Source: CAYFZO01 sp965223735
GTDB taxonomy: Bacteria; Pseudomonadota; Gammaproteobacteria; Poriferisulfidales; Oxydemutatoraceae
Direction: 5' to 3'
NCBI GenBank assembly: GCA_965223735.1
Contig: OZ245010.1
Location: 992,001 to 1,056,000, forward strand
DNA length: 64,000 nt
Shown here: positions 1 through 8,405 of the stretch, piece by piece
Layout: each line of letters begins with the position of its first letter
Position numbering within the stretch: position 1 is the first letter of the stretch
The notes under the pieces: model-generated
The model's database searches: none
What the model saw: only the letters and a program-made list of their open reading frames with translations
What the model was told of the DNA's origin: nothing
Made by a program: the position numbers and the translations under genes

Positions 1-210
1 TCAGGAAGACGGCACGAGCACACCGAAGAGAAAAAAGACGGCTACACCTACATCGAGAGGGTGGACGGCATTCTCGAAAGGCGCTTCGTGCTGCCGGAAA
101 CCGCGCATCGTGACAGGATTAGCGCAAAAACCAAAAACGGCGTCCTCGAGATCCATGTCGAAAAGCAGCCGGAGGTGAAACCCCGTAAAATCTCGGTGGA
201 AGAGCACTAA
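1..210 (+). CDS. Hsp20/alpha-crystallin small heat shock protein, C-terminal part
   Basis: The 5' end lies outside the window; about 69 codons remain, ending in TAA at 208-210. The fragment has the typical end of the alpha-crystallin domain: ERRFVLPETAHRDRISAK followed by the NGVLEIHVEK block that forms the last beta strands. Members of this family are ATP-independent holdases that keep unfolding proteins soluble as cytoplasmic oligomers. The last residues (KPRKISVEEH) contain a K-I-S stretch resembling a weak I-x-I/V tail motif. A good intrinsic terminator follows at 244-272, so this gene probably ends its transcription unit before the protease gene. Confidence 0.85.
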   Translation, partial: SGRRHEHTEEKKDGYTYIERVDGILERRFVLPETAHRDRISAKTKNGVLEIHVEKQPEVKPRKISVEEH

Positions 211-243
211 GATACGGCTTTCCACCGACGCCGGAAAATTGCT

Positions 244-272
244 GTGGCGGCTTTCCGCCACGGCGTTTTTTT
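244..272 (+). terminator. Rho-independent terminator after the Hsp20 gene
   Basis: A perfect 7-bp stem (GTGGCGG 244-250 with CCGCCAC 255-261), a CTTT loop, a short GGCG and then seven T residues at 266-272. It lies between the Hsp20 stop and the DegQ-type start. It also argues against the upstream GTG start at 244 for the protease, because that start would lie in the stem. Confidence 0.8.
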
Positions 273-285
273 AGTATCCGCAAAT

Positions 286-1671
286 ATGAAACAGACGCCG
301 CACAATTCAGACCGGCGGTCGCGAACGGCATCCGCGCTGATCGCGGGCGCCTCGCTGCTGGGCCTGAGCATCACTTCAGGCGCCGCGCCGACCGGATTGC
401 TGCACGGAACACCAACGCTCGCACCGATGCTCGAAAAAGTCCTGCCGGCGGTCGTACACGTCGAAACCGAAGCAACGATCCTGGTCTCCCGGCGATTGCC
501 CTTCGGCGATCCGTTCTTCGAGCGCTTTTTCGGCGCACCTCCCCCGCAGCAGCAGAGAAAACGCGGCGGGTTCGGTTCGGGCGTGATCATTGACGCCGAA
601 AAGGGACACGTCATCACCAACAACCACGTGGTCGCAAAAGCCGACAACGTCATCGTCTCCCTTTCCGACGGGAGACGCTTTGAAGCCGAAGTGATCGGCG
701 CGGATCCGGATACCGACGTCGCAATCCTCAGAATTGAGGCCGACGACCTGACGGAAATCAACATCGGCGACTCCGCCCGATTGAAGGTCGGTGATTTTGT
801 CGTTGCGATCGGCAACCCCTTCGGCCTCGGGCAGAGCGTAACCTCGGGCATCGTCAGCGCGCTTGGGCGGAGCGGCCTCGGGATTGAGTCCTACGAGGAC
901 TTCATACAGACCGACGCCCCGATCAATCCGGGCAATTCCGGCGGCGCACTGATAGACCTCACCGGCAACCTGATCGGCATCAACACTGCAATTCTCGGAC
1001 CCCACGGAGGCAATATCGGCATCGGCTTTGCAATCCCGATCAACATGGCGATGGAAATCGCCGAACAATTGTTCGAGTTCGGCGAGGTTAAACGCGGCCT
1101 TCTCGGCGTTTCAATCCAGACGCTCACACCCGATCTCGCAAAGGCTTTCGACACGAAACGCGACTACGGCGTCGTCATCACCATGATTTCTCCCGACTCT
1201 CCGGCTGAAAGAGCCGATCTTCAGGTCGGAGACATCGTGCTGTCGATCAACGGCAAGGCGACGAAAACCGTCGCCGACATAAGAAACTTCATCGGGTTGC
1301 TCAGAGTCGGTTCAGAAATCTCGCTCGAGGTGCTCCGCGGCAAGCGCAAAATGAAAGTTGCAGCGGTTATCGAGGAGCGCAAAAGAACGACGATCGAAGG
1401 CGCCAAACTGGACAAGCGTCTCAGCGGCACGCTGATGCAGGTAGTCGAAACCGACGACGACGGACTGAACGGAAGCGCGGTACTCGTCAAAAAGATCAAG
1501 CCCGACAGCCCGGCCTACAGACAAGGCCTGCGCGAAGACGACCTGATCCTGGCGGTGAACAAGCACAGAGTCGAAAACTTCGGCGATTTCCGACAGGCGA
1601 TCGTCGCCGGACGGCCGACCCTGCTGAGACTCCACCGCGAACGGCGCAGTTTGTTTCTTGTGCTGAAATAA
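286..1671 (+). CDS. degQ: DegP/DegQ-type periplasmic serine protease (HtrA family)
   Basis: About 461 residues, the usual length for DegP/DegQ/MucD. The ATG at 286 is preferred over GTG 244 because 244 is inside a terminator stem, and 286 begins a good signal peptide (basic MKQTPHNSDRRSR, then a hydrophobic ASALIAGASLLGLSI segment). The trypsin-like catalytic triad is visible: His in VITNNHVV, Asp in DPDTDVAILRI and Ser in PGNSGGALID. Two PDZ domains follow, one starting near KRGLLGVSIQTL and one near GSAVLVKKIKPDSPA. The enzyme degrades or refolds damaged envelope proteins in the periplasm. The neighbouring Hsp20 gene gives a stress-response context. DegQ versus MucD cannot be settled by eye. 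Confidence 0.92.
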   Translation: MKQTPHNSDRRSRTASALIAGASLLGLSITSGAAPTGLLHGTPTLAPMLEKVLPAVVHVETEATILVSRRLPFGDPFFERFFGAPPPQQQRKRGGFGSGVIIDAEKGHVITNNHVVAKADNVIVSLSDGRRFEAEVIGADPDTDVAILRIEADDLTEINIGDSARLKVGDFVVAIGNPFGLGQSVTSGIVSALGRSGLGIESYEDFIQTDAPINPGNSGGALIDLTGNLIGINTAILGPHGGNIGIGFAIPINMAMEIAEQLFEFGEVKRGLLGVSIQTLTPDLAKAFDTKRDYGVVITMISPDSPAERADLQVGDIVLSINGKATKTVADIRNFIGLLRVGSEISLEVLRGKRKMKVAAVIEERKRTTIEGAKLDKRLSGTLMQVVETDDDGLNGSAVLVKKIKPDSPAYRQGLREDDLILAVNKHRVENFGDFRQAIVAGRPTLLRLHRERRSLFLVLK

Positions 1672-1678
1672 ATACGGA

Positions 1679-1906
1679 TCAGCCGCCCGTCACCGGCGGA
1701 AAAAAAGCAACCTCGTCGCCGTCTCCAACCCGCGTGTCGGCTTGCGCATATTCATGATTGACGGCGCATAAAATGTCGCCGAGCGGCTTGCCTCCCGTCG
1801 CCGTACGCCACACGTCGCCGACGGTCTGTAACGCCGCAACGTCAAATGCATCCCCGGCTCTGCCCATCTCCTCTCTGAGGCTCGCAAAATACTTGACGGT
1901 GATCAT
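1679..1906 (-). CDS. moaD: Molybdopterin synthase small subunit MoaD
   Basis: A 75-residue ubiquitin-like protein with the MITVKYFASLREEMG opening and the diagnostic C-terminal PPVTGG. The terminal Gly-Gly is adenylated by MoeB and thiocarboxylated, and then donates sulfur to precursor Z/cPMP together with MoaE. It ends 7 bases from the convergent protease stop at 1671 and is divergent from moaC at 1996. The two genes therefore probably share the roughly 90-bp region 1907-1995 as a divergent promoter. MoaE and the other moa genes are not in the window. Confidence 0.93.
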   Translation of the reverse strand: MITVKYFASLREEMGRAGDAFDVAALQTVGDVWRTATGGKPLGDILCAVNHEYAQADTRVGDGDEVAFFPPVTGG

Positions 1907-1995
1907 TCACTTACTCCTCGGACGGCCCAGCCTGCATGATATACTTGTACTTCTTCCCGGACTTTCCTTCAACACTGCAAGACGGCGGCCGACAA

Positions 1996-2493
1996 ATGGC
2001 ACAACTGACTCATTTTAACAAGCGCGGGGAAGCCCGCATGGTTGACGTCGGCGACAAACAGGCGACGCACCGCGTGGCGGTTGCCGCAGGCAGCATCTTG
2101 ATGCGCCCGGAAACGCTGGCCTTGATCCGCTCCGGCAACCACAAAAAGGGCGACGTGCTGGGCGCAGCGAGGATCGCCGGCATCATGGCGTGCAAAAAAA
2201 CCGCCGAACTCGTGCCCCTGTGCCACCCACTGCCGCTGTCGTCGGCGACGGTGAAATTTGAGACCTGCGACGACCCCGCGCGCGTCCGATGCCGCGCTCA
2301 GGTGGAAACCCGCGCGCGCACCGGCGTCGAAATGGAAGCACTGACCGCCGTGCAAACGGCGCTGTTGACCGTTTATGACATGTGCAAAGCGACGGACCGC
2401 AGCATGACGATCAACAACGTCCGCCTGCTGAAAAAATCGGGCGGCCGATCAGGAGACTGGGAGCGCCCCGGCGAAGAACGCACAGCTGACTGA
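1996..2493 (+). CDS. moaC: Cyclic pyranopterin monophosphate synthase MoaC
   Basis: About 165 residues, matching MoaC. ATG 1996 (MAQLTHFNKRGEARMVDV) matches the conserved family start, so the 20 extra codons upstream are left out. Conserved blocks include KGDVLGAARIAGIMACKKT, the LCHPLPLS loop with its catalytic His, GVEMEALTAVQ and the DMCKA element. MoaC acts after MoaA, converting the GTP-derived intermediate to cPMP in molybdenum cofactor synthesis. The C-terminal tail after KSGGRSGDWE is a little longer than usual. It is divergent from moaD and only 21 bases upstream of the AsmA-type gene. Confidence 0.93.
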   Translation: MAQLTHFNKRGEARMVDVGDKQATHRVAVAAGSILMRPETLALIRSGNHKKGDVLGAARIAGIMACKKTAELVPLCHPLPLSSATVKFETCDDPARVRCRAQVETRARTGVEMEALTAVQTALLTVYDMCKATDRSMTINNVRLLKKSGGRSGDWERPGEERTAD

Positions 2494-2514
2494 AGTGGTG
2501 ATCGGCAGTCAGCC

Positions 2515-4665
2515 ATGAAAATCTTCAAGCGCCTGACCCTGATCCTCACCGCAACCGCCGCGACGTTCATCGCCACATTGCTGTTCGTAGCGGCGAATAT
2601 AGACCCGAACGACTACAAGAAAAAAATAGAAGCCGCCGTGGAACAGGCCACGGGACGCAAACTGCATATAGCGGGCAATATCGAACTGAAGCTGTTCCCG
2701 ACCCTGAACCTGGATCTGGAGCACGTGTCGATCGACAACCCGGCGGGTTTTGAAGGCCGCTTCGTATCAGTCGAACGCATACTGGCGGGGCTCCACCTGC
2801 TGCCATTGCTGCAAAAGCGCCTCGAGATCGGAAAGATCACCCTGCATAAGCCGGAACTGGCGCTTCGCACTCTCGCCGACGGACGCACAAACTGGGAAGT
2901 TCCGGCGACAAAAAGCGCGGAGGCACCCCCCAGGCAACCCGCCGACGCAAAGCCCGACGAGATTTTCGCAATCGCCGGCTTCAGCCTGGCCGGCGTTTCA
3001 GTCGAGAAGGCGAGCGTGATCTGGCGCGACGCACGCACGCGGGAACACATCCGGGCGGACGCCGTCACTTTGAAAACCGGCGCGCTGGCGTCAGGCAAAC
3101 CGACTAAGTTCAGCCTGAGCGGCACCGTCAGCGACAAACGCCGCGGATTGTCCGCCGACTTGAACCTCAATACGACGGTGCTGGTTGACCTGCCACACCG
3201 ACACGTACACCTGGAAAAACTTGATTCCAGACTGCAACTGAACCGCGAAGGCGCAAAGCCGCTGAACGTCGGCGTCAACACCGACGCGATGATTGACTTG
3301 GCAAACCGGCGTGTCCACCTGAAAAAACTCGATTCCGAACTGCAACTGAATCGCGACGGCGCAAAGCCGCTGAACGTCGGCGTCAACGCCGACGCGGCGA
3401 TTGACCTGGCGAAAGACACGGGCACGTTCAGCAAGCTGCTGGTCGCCGTCGATAATATCCGCATTGAAGGCGATGGCTCGGTCACCGGTATGCTTTCGAA
3501 CAACCCCCGGGTCGACGCCAAACTTGGAAGCAACGCGTTTGATCTGCGCACGTTTGCCGATAAGTTCGACCTGCCGCTACCGAACACGGCCGACGACAGC
3601 GCATTCCACAGGTTCGCCGCCTCAGGCGATTTTACGGCGCATTTCGGAACCGGAAAAAGCAGCGCGACGATACACCGGTCGGAGGTGACACTCGACGACA
3701 GCCGACTACGCGTACAGGGCGATCTTGCGTGGTCGCCGTCGCTGCATATAACACTTGACGGCGAGTTGGACCGCATAAACGCAGGCCGTTATCTGCCGCC
3801 GGACAACACCAGCAGAAAATCCTCCGGCAAAATGAAAAATATCCACGTCGCCGATCTGCGCGCGCGGATCAGCACCGATAACAGGAAAACAAGCGTCTCG
3901 GTGCCGGCGGCAAAGATCTTCGGCGGGGATTTCAACGGGAAGATCTCCGTTGACAACGGTGCCGGCACAGACGGGACGCAACCGAAATGGCGCAGCAGCG
4001 GCAAGCTGAGCGACGCCAAAATCGGGCAGGTACTCGCCGCGCTCGGTATGGAAGACGATAAATCGCTGAAAGGCGCGGGTACCCTGTCATACAAATTGAC
4101 GGCGGTGGGAGACGACGAAAAGACCTTGGCGCGCTCACTTGCGGGCTCGGTCAAACTGGCGCTTGCAAAAGGCGCGTTCAAAAACCCCGGACTTTCCCGC
4201 AACATCGAACGCGCCGTCGCTTTCCTGGAAAAACGCCCCGCCAGAAACGCTGGCAGGGAGCTGATCTTCAACCGGGTCAACGCGACTTTTTCCCTGAACA
4301 ACGGCATCGCTGATAATCGCAACCTCGAAGTCGATATGCCGTTGCTGCATATCCGGGGAGCGGGACGCCTCGACCTGGTTCGCTCGCGAATAGATCATCA
4401 ACTGCGCGCCGGGCTGCTCAGGCAAAAGCCCGAAGAGCGCATTTACATTCCGATAAAAATAAGCGGCAAACTCGACGATCTGAAGTATTCGATTGACTTT
4501 GAACAGGCCCTGCAAGAGGAGGCCGGACGCCGACTGGACCGCGAGACAAAAAAAGCAAAGAGAAAACTGAAGAAAAAAATCAAGGAGAAAAAAGACGTCC
4601 TGAAGGAAAAAGTCGGCGAAAAGATCAATGAGATCCTGAAAGACGCACTGAAACTGCCCTTCTGA
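2515..4665 (+). CDS. AsmA family protein
   Basis: A 716-residue AsmA-like protein. An N-terminal signal anchor (KRLTLILTATAATFIATLLFV) is followed by the family opening, with NDYKKKIEAAVEQATGRKL and then a GNIELKLFPTLNLDLEHV strand. The long beta-rich middle is typical of AsmA/TamB/YhdP-like proteins, which are thought to bridge lipids across the periplasm. The C-terminal AsmA_2 region contains a GAGTLSYKLTAVG block and a KSLKGAGT loop. The last 60 residues are very Lys-rich (KKAKRKLKKKIKEKK) and probably helical. Residues 231-302 contain a recent 36-residue tandem duplication. It starts 21 bases after moaC, so co-transcription is likely. Confidence 0.85.
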   Translation: MKIFKRLTLILTATAATFIATLLFVAANIDPNDYKKKIEAAVEQATGRKLHIAGNIELKLFPTLNLDLEHVSIDNPAGFEGRFVSVERILAGLHLLPLLQKRLEIGKITLHKPELALRTLADGRTNWEVPATKSAEAPPRQPADAKPDEIFAIAGFSLAGVSVEKASVIWRDARTREHIRADAVTLKTGALASGKPTKFSLSGTVSDKRRGLSADLNLNTTVLVDLPHRHVHLEKLDSRLQLNREGAKPLNVGVNTDAMIDLANRRVHLKKLDSELQLNRDGAKPLNVGVNADAAIDLAKDTGTFSKLLVAVDNIRIEGDGSVTGMLSNNPRVDAKLGSNAFDLRTFADKFDLPLPNTADDSAFHRFAASGDFTAHFGTGKSSATIHRSEVTLDDSRLRVQGDLAWSPSLHITLDGELDRINAGRYLPPDNTSRKSSGKMKNIHVADLRARISTDNRKTSVSVPAAKIFGGDFNGKISVDNGAGTDGTQPKWRSSGKLSDAKIGQVLAALGMEDDKSLKGAGTLSYKLTAVGDDEKTLARSLAGSVKLALAKGAFKNPGLSRNIERAVAFLEKRPARNAGRELIFNRVNATFSLNNGIADNRNLEVDMPLLHIRGAGRLDLVRSRIDHQLRAGLLRQKPEERIYIPIKISGKLDDLKYSIDFEQALQEEAGRRLDRETKKAKRKLKKKIKEKKDVLKEKVGEKINEILKDALKLPF
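3205..3420 (+). repeat. Two tandem 108-bp units inside the AsmA-type gene
   Basis: Bases 3205-3312 and 3313-3420 encode near-identical 36-residue units. Both carry VHL(E/K)KLDS(R/E)LQLNR and GAKPLNVGVN(T/A)DA blocks and end in IDLA. The unit length is a multiple of three, so the frame is kept. High nucleotide similarity points to a recent in-frame duplication of one beta-rich repeat. Confidence 0.85.
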
Positions 4666-4710
4666 CGCAACTCACGAGCCGAACCCGCACCGCAGAACAC
4701 ACTCTCCGTC

Positions 4711-5790
4711 ATGCTCCCGACCTTCAGTCACAGACTTCTCACCTGGTACGACCGCGAGGGACGCAAGGATCTGCCGTGGCAACTCGACAAAACACCCTAC
4801 CGCGTCTGGGTGTCGGAGGTCATGCTGCAACAAACGCAGGCGCAAACGGTGATCCCGTATTTCAAGCAGTTCGTCGGGAAGTTTCCGACGCCGTCGGCAC
4901 TGGCCGCCGCACGACCCGATGAAGTTCTCAGGCAATGGGCGGGCCTCGGCTACTACGCGAGAGCACGCAACCTGCATCTCGCAGCGCGCCGGGTATGCGA
5001 ACGGTTCGGCGCCGAAGTCCCGCAACGGTACGAAGACCTGATCACGCTGCCGGGTATCGGGCGCTCGACCACGGGCGCCATCCTCGCGCTTTGCTTTGAC
5101 CGGGCTTTTCCGATCCTCGACGGCAACGTCAAACGGGTCCTCGCGCGACACGAAGACGTCGCAGGCTGGCCGGGTGAAACCGCCGTCGCCCGGCGGCTGT
5201 GGGCTCTGTCGGAAGCGTTGTTGCCGCGCAAGCGCGTAGCCGACTACACCCAGGCGATCATGGATCTCGGTGCAACCGTTTGCACCCGTGTCCGCCCGCG
5301 TTGCGCCGACTGCCCTGTATCGCGGGACTGCAAAGCGCGGATCGGCGGGCACATCGCCGAACGCCCCGCGACGTGCCCGAAGCGGCGTAAACCGACACGC
5401 TCAACCGCAATGCTGATCATCACACACGACAACGAAGTGCTGCTGGAGCGACGACCCGCAACCGGCATCTGGGGAGGCCTTCTGTCCCTGCCCGAAGTCA
5501 GGCGAGCGAGTGATGCTCCGGCGTGGTGCCGCCGGCGACTCGGCTTCGATGCGAAACCGATCCGGTGGAGCCGCCTGACGCACGAGTTCACACACTTCAA
5601 GCTCAACATCGAACCGGTTGCAATTCATTTTCACCGGCCGCCGCACCGGATCATGGAAAGCAACAACCTTGTTTGGTGTAAAATACGCAACGCCGATGGC
5701 GCCGGCGTGCCGGCGCCGGTAAAAAAACTGCTGGCGCAACTTAACCAATCCGCAAAAACCACCGAGGTCAAGCATGACACGCACCGTTAA
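4711..5790 (+). CDS. mutY: Adenine DNA glycosylase MutY
   Basis: A 359-residue protein of normal MutY length. The N-terminal helix-hairpin-helix glycosylase domain has VSEVMLQQTQAQT (catalytic Glu), the hairpin LPGIGRSTTGAI and the catalytic Asp in FPILDGNVKR. The [4Fe-4S] cluster loop is present as four cysteines spaced C-x6-C-x2-C-x5-C (CTRVRPRCADCPVSRDC). A Nudix-like 8-oxoG recognition domain forms the C-terminal third. MutY removes A paired with 8-oxoguanine. The last 17 bases overlap yggX, a common gammaproteobacterial arrangement linking two oxidative-damage genes. Confidence 0.95.
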   Translation: MLPTFSHRLLTWYDREGRKDLPWQLDKTPYRVWVSEVMLQQTQAQTVIPYFKQFVGKFPTPSALAAARPDEVLRQWAGLGYYARARNLHLAARRVCERFGAEVPQRYEDLITLPGIGRSTTGAILALCFDRAFPILDGNVKRVLARHEDVAGWPGETAVARRLWALSEALLPRKRVADYTQAIMDLGATVCTRVRPRCADCPVSRDCKARIGGHIAERPATCPKRRKPTRSTAMLIITHDNEVLLERRPATGIWGGLLSLPEVRRASDAPAWCRRRLGFDAKPIRWSRLTHEFTHFKLNIEPVAIHFHRPPHRIMESNNLVWCKIRNADGAGVPAPVKKLLAQLNQSAKTTEVKHDTHR

Positions 5791-6049
5791 ATGCGAAAAA
5801 CTGAAACAGGAAGCGCCCGGACTTGAATATATGCCCTATCCGGGAGAATTGGGGCAACGCATCTATGACCATATCAGCCAACAGGCGTGGCAGGAATGGG
5901 TCAAGCATCAAACCATGCTGATCAATGAATATCACCTGACGCCGGTCGATCCGAAAGCGCGCAAATTCCTCGAACAGGAAATGGAAAAGTTTCTATTCGG
6001 AGAAGGTTCGGAAAAACCCGGGGAATACGTTCCTCCCAAAGAACAATAG
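5774..6049 (+). CDS. yggX: Fe(II)-trafficking / oxidative damage protection protein YggX
   Basis: A 91-residue protein with the family opening MTRTVKC, including the conserved Cys7, and the KLKQEAPGLEYMPYPGELGQ, WQEWVKHQTMLINEY and DPKARKFLEQEM blocks. The protein protects iron-sulfur enzymes from oxidants. The start overlaps the mutY 3' end by 17 bases and the ORF matches family length, so translational coupling is likely. A tRNA gene follows 15 bases after its stop. Confidence 0.95.
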   Translation: MTRTVKCEKLKQEAPGLEYMPYPGELGQRIYDHISQQAWQEWVKHQTMLINEYHLTPVDPKARKFLEQEMEKFLFGEGSEKPGEYVPPKEQ

Positions 6050-6064
6050 GCACAGCGGCACCGT

Positions 6065-6140
<76 letters not shown>

Positions 6141-6245
6141 CATTGCACCCCGACCGACTCGCGCCCGTGTGTACAATCCGCGGGCTTTTTAATCCGCAGA
6201 TTACGCGGATTTTCGCAGGATCTCTTTTCTCGCGCCGCCTATTGT

Positions 6246-7064
6246 CTAGGCCTTCGGCATCAATGCGCGCCAGTCCGGCGCCGCCGGGCCGAAGGCGACA
6301 AAAGGCGGATTGATCAACGAGTCTTTGGTGTTATAACGCAGAGGGTTGCCGGAAAAATCGGTCAGCGAACCGCCGGCCTCCTCGAGTACGCACTGCCCGG
6401 CGGCGGTATCCCATTCACAGGTATTGCCGAAACGCGGATAAAAATCCACCTCGCCTTCGGCGATAAGGCAGCATTTAAGCAAACTGCCGCGCCGCACCAG
6501 ATGGTGGCTACCTATTTTGCCGAGAAACGCCTCGGTGTCGGCGTCGGCGTGTGAAGAACTGACTGCAATGACGGGGCCGTCTTGCGCGGCGTCGCGCGTC
6601 CGGATCACCTGCTGCGAACCGTCGGCTGCGCGCTTACGCGCACCGCCGCCGGTCGTCGCCATATAGCACGCCCGCATGACCGGCACATAAACCACCCCCA
6701 GGATCGGACACTGCCGATGGATCAACGCGACGTTGATCGTAAAATCATCGTTCTTTTTCACAAATTCGCGCGTGCCGTCGAGCGGATCCACGAGCCAGTA
6801 ACTTTCCCATTTGCCGCGTTGAGAAAAAGCGATATCCGCGCTTTCTTCAGACAGCAGCGGCAACCTCGGTTCGATCCGCGCCAACCCCTTCTTGATCGTC
6901 TCGTGCGCAAACAGATCAGCCTCCGTCAACGGAGACTGATCCTCTTTGTACTCAACTTGAAAATCCCGCCGGTATATCCTGCAAACCCCGACGGCGGCTT
7001 CTTCGGCAACGCCGACCACCAACGCAAGCAGCGCCTCGAGGTCAAAAGGCGCGGCTGAAGGCAT
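6246..7064 (-). CDS. cysQ: 3'(2'),5'-bisphosphate nucleotidase CysQ
   Basis: A 272-residue inositol-monophosphatase-fold enzyme. Metal-binding signatures are present: SPLTEADLFAHETI, LSEESADI, the DPLDGTREF motif and the C-terminal CEWDTAAGQCVLEEAGG. CysQ hydrolyses 3'-phosphoadenosine 5'-phosphate, a by-product of sulfate assimilation. It is encoded convergent to tRNA-Phe. The start lies 5 bases after the stop of the YkgJ-type gene upstream on the same strand, so the two form an operon. Confidence 0.93.
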   Translation of the reverse strand: MPSAAPFDLEALLALVVGVAEEAAVGVCRIYRRDFQVEYKEDQSPLTEADLFAHETIKKGLARIEPRLPLLSEESADIAFSQRGKWESYWLVDPLDGTREFVKKNDDFTINVALIHRQCPILGVVYVPVMRACYMATTGGGARKRAADGSQQVIRTRDAAQDGPVIAVSSSHADADTEAFLGKIGSHHLVRRGSLLKCCLIAEGEVDFYPRFGNTCEWDTAAGQCVLEEAGGSLTDFSGNPLRYNTKDSLINPPFVAFGPAAPDWRALMPKA

Positions 7065-7069
7065 TGCCT

Positions 7070-7486
7070 TCAGCCTCGGGTCCAGCGTTTGAACCGTTTC
7101 TTGCAGTAATGCAGCAATGAATCGTAATCCGGAAAGTACAGATCAAACCCGTCTTCGGCGGGGGCGTCAAACTCGCAATAGTCGTTGGAGTGGTCGCGGC
7201 AGATCTGGGGGCGGTTTTCGTAAATGCCGCACAGCCCGCCCGGGCGCAAATGCGTACATGCCGTCTCAAACAGCAGACACCAACCGTCTTCGTCTTTATA
7301 AACCTTCACTCCCTTGTGAGAAACCTGCCACAGCAGATGCTCAAAATCATCTTTGCTTCTCGGCGTATCAATCTCCTGAGTTACATAAAGACAGCATTTG
7401 CTATTTACGCAAAACCCGCATTTGTTCTCCGCCGTGAATTTGACATTCTGCTCGACACGCACCGGAATATTCCCGAAATGAGTCAT
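7070..7486 (-). CDS. YkgJ-family cysteine cluster protein
   Basis: A 138-residue protein with the Cys pattern of the YkgJ/zinc- or iron-chelating CxxCxxCC group: CGFCVNSKCC near the N terminus and later cysteines in CTHLRPGGLCGIYENRPQIC and DYC. The RPxxC block is typical. Biochemical function in this family is not settled. It is the first gene of a likely operon with cysQ and is divergent from hspQ across 7487-7619, where promoters for both strands can be seen. Confidence 0.85.
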   Translation of the reverse strand: MTHFGNIPVRVEQNVKFTAENKCGFCVNSKCCLYVTQEIDTPRSKDDFEHLLWQVSHKGVKVYKDEDGWCLLFETACTHLRPGGLCGIYENRPQICRDHSNDYCEFDAPAEDGFDLYFPDYDSLLHYCKKRFKRWTRG

Positions 7487-7523
7487 TTTTGCCTCTTCGT
7501 GTCAATACTTAATCATGGTACCC

Positions 7524-7587
7524 GACCGGGCCGGGATACAGACCGGGCGGTATTATAAATGACCGGGCGGCACGCACCAAGTATAAT
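7524..7587. promoter_or_regulatory. Divergent promoters and three GACCGGGC repeats between ykgJ-type gene and hspQ
   Basis: On the minus strand, TTGGTG (7575-7580) and TATAAT (7552-7557) are spaced by 17 bases. On the plus strand, a TATAAT (7582-7587) precedes hspQ without a clear -35. GACCGGGC occurs three times at 7524, 7541 and 7561, the last copies flanking the minus-strand -10. The repeats could be an operator; that part is inference. No sigma-32 consensus is obvious for hspQ. Confidence 0.5.
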
Positions 7588-7619
7588 CACCTCTTTTCAA
7601 CCCGAGGTATCAGCACGAG

Positions 7620-7940
7620 ATGGAAATAAAGACGGCCGGTTTCTGCATCGGCGAAGTCATCAGGCATAAACTCTTTGACTACTACGGGGTCATTTACGAC
7701 ATCGACCCGATTTTCATGGGCAGCGACGAATGGTACGAAACGGTCGCCAAGACCCGCCCTCCCAAAGACCAGCCGTGGTATCACGTGCTGGTTGACGACC
7801 GCAGGGGGGCGGCGACTTACGTCGCCGAAAAAAACCTGCAAAGCTGTTCCGAGTTCAGGGAAATAAACCATCCGCTGGTGGATCTGTACTTTGAAGGCCA
7901 TGACAACAAGGCTTACTCGATAAGATCCCCGGTCGTGTAA
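7620..7940 (+). CDS. hspQ: Heat shock protein HspQ (hemimethylated DNA-binding YccV-like)
   Basis: A 106-residue protein with the YccV-like domain throughout: FCIGEVIRHKLFDYYGVIYDIDP, WYHVLVDD and TYVAEKNLQ. In E. coli, HspQ binds oriC hemimethylated DNA in vitro and acts as specificity-enhancing factor for Lon. The start ATG at 7620 fits the family. It precedes the TerB-type gene by 13 bases, so the two are probably co-transcribed. Confidence 0.92.
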   Translation: MEIKTAGFCIGEVIRHKLFDYYGVIYDIDPIFMGSDEWYETVAKTRPPKDQPWYHVLVDDRRGAATYVAEKNLQSCSEFREINHPLVDLYFEGHDNKAYSIRSPVV

Positions 7941-7953
7941 CCGGCGTCCCGCC

Positions 7954-8400
7954 ATGCCGCTGTTCGATAAACTCAAAAGTCTTCTGAACGCAGAACAGGC
8001 GCAGAAAAACGACGCGACAAACGTCCTGCAACTTGCCAACGCGGTGTTACTGGTCGAGATCAGCCACGCCGACTTTGAAACCGACCCGCGCGAACTCAAG
8101 GCGGCAGCAAAGCGGCTGGCGCAACGCTACGAATTGACCGATGCCGACGCCGACACGCTACTGAACACCGCCCTCGCCGAACACGAGCAAAGCGTGTCGC
8201 TGCATGACTACCTTACGGTCATCAACGACAACATGGATCAGGATGAAAAGGCCGGACTGATCGAGGATCTGTGGTCGATCGCCTACTCCGACGACAAACT
8301 CGACTGCCACGAAGAGCATCAGGTGCGAAAAATCGCCGACCTGCTGCACGTGCCGCACGTACGCTTTATTCAGGCCAGGCACCACGCCCGGAACAGTTGA
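7954..8400 (+). CDS. TerB-family (tellurite-resistance-like) small acidic protein
   Basis: A 148-residue all-helical protein matching the stand-alone TerB family, with VLQLANAVLLVEISHADFE, a middle YLTVINDNMDQDEKAGLIEDLWSIAYSD block and DCHEEHQVRKIADLLHV near the end. The acidic DxD/E-rich helices in TerB bind metal or calcium in relatives. Tellurite resistance itself should not be assumed, because single TerB proteins are common and uncharacterised. It lies downstream of hspQ and converges with metW. Confidence 0.85.
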   Translation: MPLFDKLKSLLNAEQAQKNDATNVLQLANAVLLVEISHADFETDPRELKAAAKRLAQRYELTDADADTLLNTALAEHEQSVSLHDYLTVINDNMDQDEKAGLIEDLWSIAYSDDKLDCHEEHQVRKIADLLHVPHVRFIQARHHARNS

Positions 8401-8405
8401 CCCGG

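Noticed and set aside
2613..3776. 387-codon frame opposite the AsmA-type gene
   Set aside because: Antisense shadow; it reads the duplicated 108-bp unit twice, with no motif.
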